Shown here: positions 34,602 through 41,815 of the stretch, in pieces | Layout: every line of letters begins with the position of its first letter | Position numbering within the stretch: the stretch's first letter is position 1 | Source: Acidobacteriaceae bacterium TAA 166 | GTDB lineage: Bacteria > Acidobacteriota > Terriglobia > Terriglobales > Acidobacteriaceae | DNA length: 64,000 nt | Assembly: GCA_000421065.1 (NCBI GenBank) | Contig: ATWD01000001.1 | Span: 1,170,001 to 1,234,000 of the forward strand | Reading direction: 5' to 3' | Notes under the pieces: generated by a model | Databases searched by the model: none | Seen by the model: the letters and a program-made list of their open reading frames with translations, nothing else | Told to the model about the DNA's origin: nothing | Program-made: the position numbers and the translations under genes

Positions 34602-35867
34602 ATGCTGCATCAAAAAGACGCTGCTTCGCATCAGTTTGTCATCGGATCGAGGAGAGAACCGCCGTTGCATATCTTTGCATGGATCGCCGGATGCATCTGC
34701 TGTTTTGCGGTCTCTCTGGACGCATTCCAGACGATTATCCTTCCACGCCGCGCCACGGGAAGGTTCCGCATCACGCGGCTGTTTCTGCTGGGCACATGGA
34801 AGCCGTGGAGGCTGTTCGCCGAGCGCACGCGGGACATCCGGGCTAGGGAGCAGATCTACAGCGTCTATGGTCCGCTGTCGCTGCTGCTGTTGCTTTCGTT
34901 GTGGGCGATGCTGGTGATCCTGGGGTTTGCCCTGTTCTACTACGCGCTGGGGACGCCGTTTACGGATGTGATGGGGGTCCATACCGCGACGGGGCTGACG
35001 CAGTTTCGAACCGCGCTGTATGTGAGCGGAACGACCATGTTCACGCTGGGTCTGGGAGATGTGATTCCGCACAGCATGGCGGCGCGAACGCTGATTATCG
35101 GCGAATCAGGCGTGGGACTGGGATTTGTGGCCCTGGTGATCGGGTATCTTCCGGTGCTCTACCAGGCGTTTTCGCGCCGCGAGGTGAGCATCGCCCTGCT
35201 CGATGCCAGGGCGGGCTCGCCGCCGAGCGCGGCGGAGCTTTTGCGCCGACACAGCTTCGAGGGCAGCGAAGAGGCGCTGATCGACCTGCTGGCGGAGTGG
35301 GAGCGATGGTCGGCGGAGATCCTGGAGTCGCACATCTCGTACCCGATTCTCTGCTACTACCGGTCGCAGCACGACAACCAGAGCTGGCTGTCGGCGCTGG
35401 TCTCGATCCTTGATACGTGCGCCCTGCTGATCTCAGTGCTGGAGGGTCCGGCGTCGCGGCAGGCGCAGCTGACGTTCGTCATGGCGAGGCATGCTCTGAT
35501 CGACCTGGGGAACGTCTTTCACATTCAGGAGCAGAGGGTGTGGGCAGACCAAGAGCATCGTGAGCGGCTTCCGACGGATGACTTCGACCACTTGTGCACG
35601 GTGCTGGGCGAGGTCCGGTTGCGGTTGTGTGGGGACAGGGCTTCGGCGGAGCGTCTGCATACCATCCGCAGGCTGTACGAGCCGTATGCGGGGGCGCTGT
35701 CGGACTACCTGAGAATGCCCTTGCCGGCGTGGGTCCCGGTGGTCAAGGAGAAGGATCAGTGGAGGCTGCTGTCGAAGCTGCGCAATGAGGCCCAGGGCGC
35801 CGGGAGAGAAGAGGCACACGGGCGACGGGTGGTCGCGGCACTTTTGCATGACGAGCACGACCACTGA
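34602..35867 (+). CDS. Ion channel-like membrane protein with large C-terminal domain
   Basis: A 421-residue protein. Residues about 22-190 form four or more membrane helices, with a pore-loop-like stretch GTTMFTLGLGDVIPH at 143-157 in which TLGLGD resembles the K+ filter TVGYGD. The two final transmembrane segments resemble an Ion_trans_2 pore. The C-terminal 230 residues are soluble, helical and without a named domain (LIDLLAEWERWSAEILESHI, LIDLGNVFHIQEQRVWADQE). It may be a channel with a novel regulator. The Gly-Leu-Gly sequence differs from known potassium filters, so ion selectivity is open. No neighbour suggests a role. Confidence 0.7.
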   Translation: MLHQKDAASHQFVIGSRREPPLHIFAWIAGCICCFAVSLDAFQTIILPRRATGRFRITRLFLLGTWKPWRLFAERTRDIRAREQIYSVYGPLSLLLLLSLWAMLVILGFALFYYALGTPFTDVMGVHTATGLTQFRTALYVSGTTMFTLGLGDVIPHSMAARTLIIGESGVGLGFVALVIGYLPVLYQAFSRREVSIALLDARAGSPPSAAELLRRHSFEGSEEALIDLLAEWERWSAEILESHISYPILCYYRSQHDNQSWLSALVSILDTCALLISVLEGPASRQAQLTFVMARHALIDLGNVFHIQEQRVWADQEHRERLPTDDFDHLCTVLGEVRLRLCGDRASAERLHTIRRLYEPYAGALSDYLRMPLPAWVPVVKEKDQWRLLSKLRNEAQGAGREEAHGRRVVAALLHDEHDH

Positions 35868-36239
35868 GGCGGGATCGGGATATTTGGAGAGGTGCCGGAC
35901 TGGTTCGAAGGAAGGCTTGCCTCCGTTCAGAGGTGCCTCCTGATCGAAGCCCATAGTGCGGAGTCGAAGGATCTGCAGTTCCTTTGCCTCGCCCTCGAAT
36001 TCAAAGGTTCCTCCGACCGGATTCCGAAGCCATGGAAAACTCGATGGCCGGGAGAAAAGACGCAGATCCATCGACTCCGCTACGTTCCGTTCAGGATGAC
36101 ACTTTCAAGGGCAAAACAGGAGGGAGCGGTCATCCGGTAAATGTGCCGAGCAGTCACTGGTGTCAGTCTGGCCGCGGCTCTTCACGTAGTCAGGGCGTCG
36201 ATATTTTGATACGCCCTGATCATTAAGGCTCATACAAGC
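35868..36239. other. Intergenic region with tRNA-Ser-like start, repeat and hairpins
   Basis: At 35885-35910 the sequence GGAGAGGTGCCGGACTGGTT matches the 5' third of a serine tRNA, but no matching anticodon stem or 3' end follows. A diverged copy of repeat family 2 is at 36059-36113. A clean hairpin, CAGGGCGT pairing with ACGCCCTG around 12 bases, is at 36191-36218. No protein-coding frame is convincing. Confidence 0.4.
36059..36113. repeat. Dispersed repeat family 2, copy B
   Basis: ACGCAGATCCATCGACTCCG, a diverged core, then TTCAGGATGACAC. It matches copy A (20408-20468) at both ends and in the CGCAGATCC.TCGACT block. Confidence 0.65.
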
Positions 36240-36271
36240 GAATGGCCACCTCGGGAGGGTGGCCATTTTTG
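36240..36271 (+). terminator. Plus-strand terminator without an obvious gene
   Basis: AATGGCCACC pairs with GGTGGCCATT around TCGGGA and is followed by TTTTTGTT on the plus strand. The nearest plus-strand gene ends 370 bases earlier, and the next minus-strand gene's stop is 23 bases away but lacks a T-run on its own side. Confidence 0.7.
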
Positions 36272-36293
36272 TTGCTGGAGGTATTCGCAGGAG

Positions 36294-37034
36294 CTACTGC
36301 GCCATGGGTCCGGGAGCTCCGGCAGGCGTGGGGTTGAGCTTTTGGGCGGCGATCATGCCGGCCGGGCTCTTGCCGTCCTTGTCCTTGAGCTGGGCATAGA
36401 TCTTCTTTGCCATCTCGGGCTTGTTCTCGGCCTCGTAGAGGCCGGCGAGCTGAAGCTGCGCGGTGCCTGCGGGGACGGAGGTGCTGGGATGGGCGATGAT
36501 GTCGTTATAGACCTCGATGGCCTGCGCATCGCGATTGGTCTGGCGGTAGAGCTGAGCCAGGGCCAGCCTGGCCAGCGAGGCCAAGTCGCTATTCCAGCCG
36601 CTCGAGACCTGCTTCAGCGTGCTCTCGGCCTGGGAGTTCTGGCCTGCCTCGATGGAGGTGAGGCCGGCGAAGTAGCGGGCGAGCTTGCCGCTGGAGGTTA
36701 TGCCATAGTCGTCGGCGACTTTGAGGAAAAGCTGGTTGGCGGCCTTGGCGCGCTCGGCGGACGAGGGAAAGGTCTTGATCCCGGGAGGCACCTGCTGGCC
36801 GGGGATGGCGAGCGGGGTTTGATAGGCCTGCATGGCCGCACCGAAGGCGACGTCGGCCTGCCGGCTACGCTGGTTGAAGACGACAGCTCCGATCACGAAG
36901 AGGATCAGGACGACAGCGGCGACGGCGCCCCAGACGAAGAGGGAGCGGCGGTTCTGGTTGGCCCACTCCAGGCCGTGCTGGGCGGTGTCGGCGAGTTCAT
37001 CGTGCTTGAGAGCTTGGCGGGTCTGCTGGTCCAC
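36294..37034 (-). CDS. Tetratricopeptide repeat membrane protein (YfgM-like)
   Basis: A 246-residue protein with an N-terminal cytosolic part (DQQTRQALKHDELADTAQHG), one membrane helix (about 33-53) and a periplasmic helical region of TPR type (AKAANQLFLKVADDYG, SLARLALAQLYRQTNRDAQA, QLQLAGLYEAENKPEMAKKI). This is the architecture of YfgM, an ancillary protein of the SecYEG translocon and BamB partner. Residues 190-246 are Pro/Ala-rich at the end. No BamB or other partner is adjacent. ATG 37034 has a plausible site (GGAAGAC). Confidence 0.82.
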   Translation of the reverse strand: MDQQTRQALKHDELADTAQHGLEWANQNRRSLFVWGAVAAVVLILFVIGAVVFNQRSRQADVAFGAAMQAYQTPLAIPGQQVPPGIKTFPSSAERAKAANQLFLKVADDYGITSSGKLARYFAGLTSIEAGQNSQAESTLKQVSSGWNSDLASLARLALAQLYRQTNRDAQAIEVYNDIIAHPSTSVPAGTAQLQLAGLYEAENKPEMAKKIYAQLKDKDGKSPAGMIAAQKLNPTPAGAPGPMAQ

Positions 37035-37326
37035 GGTTACGAGTCTTCCTTTGGAGAAACGGAGAAATCAACACGGGGCCGAGGGCTCCCGATGCAGAGC
37101 CCTTAGTTTATCAGTCTGGAACGTTCTTATGTACTCACCAAAGGCTGTAGAAGATTTTCGTCTCCTGCAGATGCAATTCGTGCCAAACTCATCTTCCGCC
37201 TAAATTGCGCCTTTTCTTGCATCTCAGAAGTAAGGCGGTTGACTTTTCGCCTCCGCTTTCTTATTTCAGGGAGCGGATAACCAGAAAACTAAGGACGCCG
37301 AGCGAGTCCGCAGCGCCGAACCGATT

Positions 37327-38592
37327 ATGCCCTCATCCTCCGTTCAGAGCGACATCATTAACCAGCAGATCGGCAGGTTCTCCGGTCTACGGTTTCAATG
37401 GCTCTCGTTTCCAGAGGACCTGGAAGAACGCTTTGAGAAAGAGACCGCCGAGCCTCGCTCGAAGCGGTTGTGGATGGAAGGCCTGATCGCGATCGCCTTG
37501 TTCGACCTGTTCCTGATCGCGGATTTTTACGGCTCCCGCGGGCATTTCTGGAACGCGTTCGTGGTGCGGCTGCTGATCGTTACGCCGGTCTGCCTGCTGG
37601 TGAATGCGAGCATGCTGCGCAGGCCGGAGAAGTTCTATCGCGAGACCAGCATTGCGTTGGGGGCGTGCCTGGCCGGGCTGACGCAGCTATACCTGGAGTC
37701 CGATCGCAGTCGTGTGGCCTCGGCGTACGTGCAGATGGCGGTGCTGGCGGTGATTCTATTTACCAACATCGTGATGCGGCTGCGGCTGCCCTATGCCACC
37801 GCAACCTCACTTGTGATGCTGGTGGGAGACGGTGTCTTCCTGTGGAAGGACCGCCTGCTGGCGCCGGGAGACAAGATCTTCGGCATCGGGCTGGCCATTG
37901 GAGCGACGGCGGTGACGCTGGTCGCGAACTACAGCTTCTGCCGGGAGGAGAGGCTGAACTTTCTGCTGCAGCTGCGCGGCGAGATGCTGGTGGCCGATCT
38001 GAACCGCCTGAACGCTCAGCTCCTGCGCCACTCGGAGAGCGATGCTCTGACGGGGTTGGCCAACCGACGTTCGTTCGACAATCAGTATGCGGAGCTCTGG
38101 CGCACGGCATTGAAGCGCGGGACGGCGCTCTCGGTGATTGTGGCGGATGTGGATTACTTCAAGCAGCTGAACGACCGCTACGGCCATCTCTACGGCGACG
38201 AGGTGTTGAAACGCATCGGTTCCCTGCTGCAGCAGGCGTTGCGGGTGAAGGACGACTTCGCGGCGCGCTATGGCGGCGAGGAGTTCGTCATTCTTCTTCC
38301 CGGAACCAACGCGGGCGCCGCGGTGCAAGTGGCCGAGCGCCTGCGCAAGATGGTGGAGCTGGCTGGATTTCCGGCGCTCGATCCGTCGCAGGGCCCCTAC
38401 GATCAGAGCATCCGGGCGACGGTGAGCTGCGGGGTGGCGACGATGTATCCCGCGGACCACGACCAGCCGGAACGGCTGATCGAGTGCGCGGATCGCGAGC
38501 TCTACCGGGCCAAGGCCGAGGGAAGGAACCGGGTGTGCTCCGCGGTTCTGCAGCAGCCGATACCGGAGCTGAAACAGCCTACAGAGGCGTGA
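37327..38592 (+). CDS. Membrane-bound diguanylate cyclase (GGDEF)
   Basis: A 421-residue protein that makes cyclic di-GMP. Six hydrophobic helices lie in about 45-215, then a short coiled coil, then a GGDEF domain (about 240-410). The active-site motif is GGEEF (RYGGEEFVILLPG, near 315), a normal active variant; SDALTGLANRRSF opens the domain. No PAS, CHASE or EAL domain is seen. The N-terminal sensor is of unknown type. Its stop lies 12 bases from the polA stop, and the two genes converge with no terminator between them. Confidence 0.9.
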   Translation: MPSSSVQSDIINQQIGRFSGLRFQWLSFPEDLEERFEKETAEPRSKRLWMEGLIAIALFDLFLIADFYGSRGHFWNAFVVRLLIVTPVCLLVNASMLRRPEKFYRETSIALGACLAGLTQLYLESDRSRVASAYVQMAVLAVILFTNIVMRLRLPYATATSLVMLVGDGVFLWKDRLLAPGDKIFGIGLAIGATAVTLVANYSFCREERLNFLLQLRGEMLVADLNRLNAQLLRHSESDALTGLANRRSFDNQYAELWRTALKRGTALSVIVADVDYFKQLNDRYGHLYGDEVLKRIGSLLQQALRVKDDFAARYGGEEFVILLPGTNAGAAVQVAERLRKMVELAGFPALDPSQGPYDQSIRATVSCGVATMYPADHDQPERLIECADRELYRAKAEGRNRVCSAVLQQPIPELKQPTEA

Positions 38593-38604
38593 CGGACACG
38601 GACA

Positions 38605-41600
38605 CTATTTGATGTCGCGCCAGTTCTTGCCGAGGCCGATCTCGGCGATGATGGGGACGGAGAACTCGGCGACGTTTTCCATCTCGTGGCGGACGAGGGT
38701 TTCGAGTTCTTCGGCCTCTTCGGGGACGACGTCGAAGAGGAGCTCGTCGTGGACCTGAAGGGTCATGCGGGAGCGGAGCCTGCGCTCGTCGATGGCGGCG
38801 TCGATGCGGAGCATGGCGAGCTTGATGAGGTCGGCGGCGGTGCCTTGCAGGGGCGTGTTAACGGCGGTGCGCTCGGCGAAGCCGCGCATGTTGGGGTTGC
38901 GGGACTGGATGTCGGGGATGGGACGGACGCGGCCGAAGGAGGTGCGGACGGCCTGCTCGCGGCGCACGGTGTCGAGGACCTCTTCGATGAAGCGCTGGAC
39001 GCCTTTGTACCGCTCGAAGTAGGTCTCGATGTACTGCCGCGCGGTCTTCTGATCGATGTTGAGCTGCGCGGCGAGGCCGAAGGGAGAGATGCCGTAGACG
39101 ATGCCGAAGTTGACGGCCTTGGCGCGGTTGCGGGTCTCCTTGTCCATGGTGGCGGCGTCGACGCCGAAGACCTCGCTGGCGGTGAGGGTATGGATGTCCT
39201 TGCCGGTACGGTAGGCATCGAGCAGGAGGGGGTCCTGCGAGAAGTGGGCCATCAGGCGCAGCTCGATCTGCGAGTAGTCGGCGGACATGAGCTGGTTGCC
39301 TTCAGCGGGGATGAAGGCGGCGCGGATCTCGCGGCCGACGGAGGTGCGGACGGGGATGTTCTGCAGGTTGGGGTTGGTGCTGGAGAGCCTACCGGTTGCG
39401 GTACCGACCTGGTTGAAGGTGGTGTGGACTCTTCCCTGCTCGTCGGCGAGCTGCGGGAGCTGGTCGAGGTAGGTGGACTTGAGCTTGGTGAGCTGGCGGT
39501 ACTCGAGGACGAGCGCGGGGACGGTGTGGGACTCGGCGAGCTCTTCGAGGACATCGACGGCGGTGGAGACGATCTTGCCCTTGCCGTACTTCATGGGCTT
39601 TGGGAGGAGCATCTTGTTGAAGAGGACGTCGCCGAGCTGCTTGGGGGAGTTGACGTTGAAGCGATGGCCGCTCTCGGCGTAGATGCGCTCGGCGAAGTTG
39701 TCGATCTCGACGGCGAGGCGCGAGGACATCTCGCGGAGGAAGCTGGAGTCGATGCGGACGCCGGTCTGCTCCATCTTGAGCAGGACGGGGACGAGGGGAA
39801 GGTCGATGGTCTCGTAGACGTGCTGGAGGGGATAGGCTTCTGTCGTCTTCGTGGCTGGGCCCACCTTAGCCTGCTGCGCGGTCGGAGATGGGGCACCCTG
39901 TGTCTCCGCTGCTGGATCGGGCTTGTCAGCGAAGAGCATCCCGGGCGTTACGGCTCCGCCGAGTGAGGGATCGGCGGCGGGAATTGCGTGCTCGATGGGA
40001 GCGTAGTCTGCGATCTGCTGGCCGAGGGTTTTGGAGAGTCGCACGACGGCGGCGGCGGCCTCGGGGAGGCGGTCGGGATCGTTGGGATTGTCCTTGGTGG
40101 GCTGATGTGTGAGGGCGCGGCTGGTGCTGCGCGCGGCGATGTCGGGAAGCGTGTGCGAGCCGTGCGTGGGGTTGATAAGGTAGCTCAGCAGCATGACGTC
40201 GTTGCGGACGCCGGCGAGCGTGAGGTTGTGGGGCTCGAGGGAGCGGAGAATGGCTTTGAGGTCGTGGACGTCCTTGGGGAGAGTGGCGTCGGCAAGGGCT
40301 TCCTTGATGCCGGGGGTGTCAAGCGGGACCTCGATGGCGAAGGCATCGGTGACGGCGAGGCCGAGGCGGCAGGCGGGGTCTTCGGTGGGTTGGGCCGCCT
40401 CGGGGACGGTCTCGGGCGCGGCGGCTCCGAAGAGCGACATGTTTTCGGCGGGCGGAGGCTCGGGCTCGACGCCTTCTTCCGCGAGTTCGGCGGCGACCTC
40501 TTCGGCGAGGGCGCGGGCGTCTTCGAAGATGGCGATGGCGAGGCCGTTGGGCGCACCGGTCTCGGGGTTCGTGGCGCGGGCCTCGGCGAGGAGATCCTTG
40601 ATCTGCTTGGCCGTGGGCTTCAGCTCGTAGGTGATGACGGTGGTGTCTTCAGCGGGCGCGAGCTCTTTAAGCAGCGTGGTGAACTCGAGCTCACTGAAGA
40701 GATCACGACAGGCGGCGAGGTCGGGAGCCTGGGTGCGCATGGCATCGAGCGAATACTCGATGGGGACGTTGGTGTGGATGGTGACGAGCTCTTTGGAGAG
40801 GAGGATGTTGTCGCGATTGTTCTGGAGCGATTCGCGATAGGTCTTGCGCTTAACGGAATCGGGATCGGCCGTGGCGGCATCGAGCGCGGCCTCGACGGTG
40901 CCGAACTGCTGGATGAGATCGACGGAGCCCTTGTCGCCGATGCCGGGGGCGCCGGGGATGTTGTCGATGGAGTCGCCGCGCAAGGCCATGACGTCGATGA
41001 CGCGCCCGGGAGGAACGCCGAGGGTGGCCTCGACTCCGGCGGGATCGAGGACGAGGTTGTCTTTCGTCGGGTTGAGGATGGAGACGTCCTGGTTGACGAG
41101 CTGCATCATGTCCTTGTCGGAGGAGACGACGTAGACGTGATGGCCGAGCTCGGCGAGGCGGCAGGAGAGGGTGCCGATGACGTCGTCGGCCTCAAAACCC
41201 TCGTAGTAGAGGATGGGGATGCGGAAGGCTTCGAGGGCGCGACGGATGTAGGGCTGCTGCTGGATGAGGTCGGCAGGGGTCTCGGTGCGGTTGGCTTTGT
41301 AGCCGCCGTACTCTGTGGCCTCAAACTGCTGGGTCTTGATGTTGAACTTTTTGACGTCTTTCAGCTGCGCGGCCATCTCGTTGCGATGGACGGGGGCGCC
41401 GACGTCGTAGATTGCGGCGAGGTACTCGGGCTGGAAGTCCTTGCGCAGCTTGTTGATCATGTTGACGAAGACGTAGGTGGCGGCGGTGGGAATGCCGGTG
41501 CGCGTGGACATGGGGCGCGAGCGCTGCATGGCGTGGTAGGCGCGGAAGATGAAGGCCATCGAGTCGAGGAGGTAGATGGGGGGCTTGCCTGACTTTGATG

Positions 41601-41637
41601 GAGATGCGGATTTGTTTGGCGTCTTTGCCATAGCCAT
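38605..41637 (-). CDS. polA: DNA polymerase I
   Basis: A 1010-residue repair polymerase. Residues about 20-320 are the 5'-nuclease domain (IYLLDSMAFIFRAYHAMQRS, YEGFEADDVIGTLSCRLAEL). About 350-640 is the 3'-5' exonuclease domain, but neither the D-x-E motif nor the late D-A-D motif is found, so proofreading is probably lost as in Taq. About 640-1010 is the polymerase domain: motif A SADYSQIELRLMAHF, motif B NRAKAVNFGIVYG, motif C QVHDELLFDV. An in-frame palindromic insert at about 579-593 encodes GAPSPTAQQAKVG. The length exceeds the usual 870-930. Confidence 0.94.
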   Translation of the reverse strand: MAMAKTPNKSASPSKSGKPPIYLLDSMAFIFRAYHAMQRSRPMSTRTGIPTAATYVFVNMINKLRKDFQPEYLAAIYDVGAPVHRNEMAAQLKDVKKFNIKTQQFEATEYGGYKANRTETPADLIQQQPYIRRALEAFRIPILYYEGFEADDVIGTLSCRLAELGHHVYVVSSDKDMMQLVNQDVSILNPTKDNLVLDPAGVEATLGVPPGRVIDVMALRGDSIDNIPGAPGIGDKGSVDLIQQFGTVEAALDAATADPDSVKRKTYRESLQNNRDNILLSKELVTIHTNVPIEYSLDAMRTQAPDLAACRDLFSELEFTTLLKELAPAEDTTVITYELKPTAKQIKDLLAEARATNPETGAPNGLAIAIFEDARALAEEVAAELAEEGVEPEPPPAENMSLFGAAAPETVPEAAQPTEDPACRLGLAVTDAFAIEVPLDTPGIKEALADATLPKDVHDLKAILRSLEPHNLTLAGVRNDVMLLSYLINPTHGSHTLPDIAARSTSRALTHQPTKDNPNDPDRLPEAAAAVVRLSKTLGQQIADYAPIEHAIPAADPSLGGAVTPGMLFADKPDPAAETQGAPSPTAQQAKVGPATKTTEAYPLQHVYETIDLPLVPVLLKMEQTGVRIDSSFLREMSSRLAVEIDNFAERIYAESGHRFNVNSPKQLGDVLFNKMLLPKPMKYGKGKIVSTAVDVLEELAESHTVPALVLEYRQLTKLKSTYLDQLPQLADEQGRVHTTFNQVGTATGRLSSTNPNLQNIPVRTSVGREIRAAFIPAEGNQLMSADYSQIELRLMAHFSQDPLLLDAYRTGKDIHTLTASEVFGVDAATMDKETRNRAKAVNFGIVYGISPFGLAAQLNIDQKTARQYIETYFERYKGVQRFIEEVLDTVRREQAVRTSFGRVRPIPDIQSRNPNMRGFAERTAVNTPLQGTAADLIKLAMLRIDAAIDERRLRSRMTLQVHDELLFDVVPEEAEELETLVRHEMENVAEFSVPIIAEIGLGKNWRDIK
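39857..39898. repeat. In-frame palindromic insertion inside polA
   Basis: On the coding strand GGTGCCCCATCTCCG ... GCTAAGGTGGGCCC, a partly decayed form of the palindrome seen in glmM (31653-31688). It encodes GAPSPTAQQAKVG in the linker between the exonuclease and polymerase domains, in the same frame as in glmM. Confidence 0.8.
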
Positions 41638-41657
41638 TTGATGTTAGCAGCGTGAAG

Positions 41658-41814
41658 ACAGGCGCTGCCGCGCGGGCCCACTACGCGTGGAGCGGTCACT
41701 TCGTGACGCGTGTTGGGCCTTCGGCGTGGGCCTCTCGCTGGTCGGCACGAGAATTTGTATAAGCGGCCAACGGGAGCCTCACCCAGAAGGGAGTACGCAC
41801 GCCACGAAGTGGGC
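41658..41814. repeat. Nested palindromic intergenic element, copy 13 (right end truncated)
   Basis: Left outer arm AGGCGCTGCCGCGCGGGCCC, middle arm GCGGTCACTTCGTGACGCG, inner arms CTCTCGCTGGTCGG / CGGCCAACGGGAGCCTC. The right half stops inside the middle arm (CACGAAGTGG) and is followed at once by the recG stop codon. It lies between recG and polA, both minus strand. Confidence 0.8.
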
Positions 41815-41815
41815 T

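Noticed and set aside
35885-35970. Complete tRNA-Ser
   Set aside because: Only the 5' third matches; no anticodon stem or CCTCTCC 3' acceptor strand follows within 100 bases.
39988-41592. A 534-residue plus-strand frame over polA
   Set aside because: Antisense shadow, Gly/Asp/Val-rich, with no recognisable protein; polA is certain.
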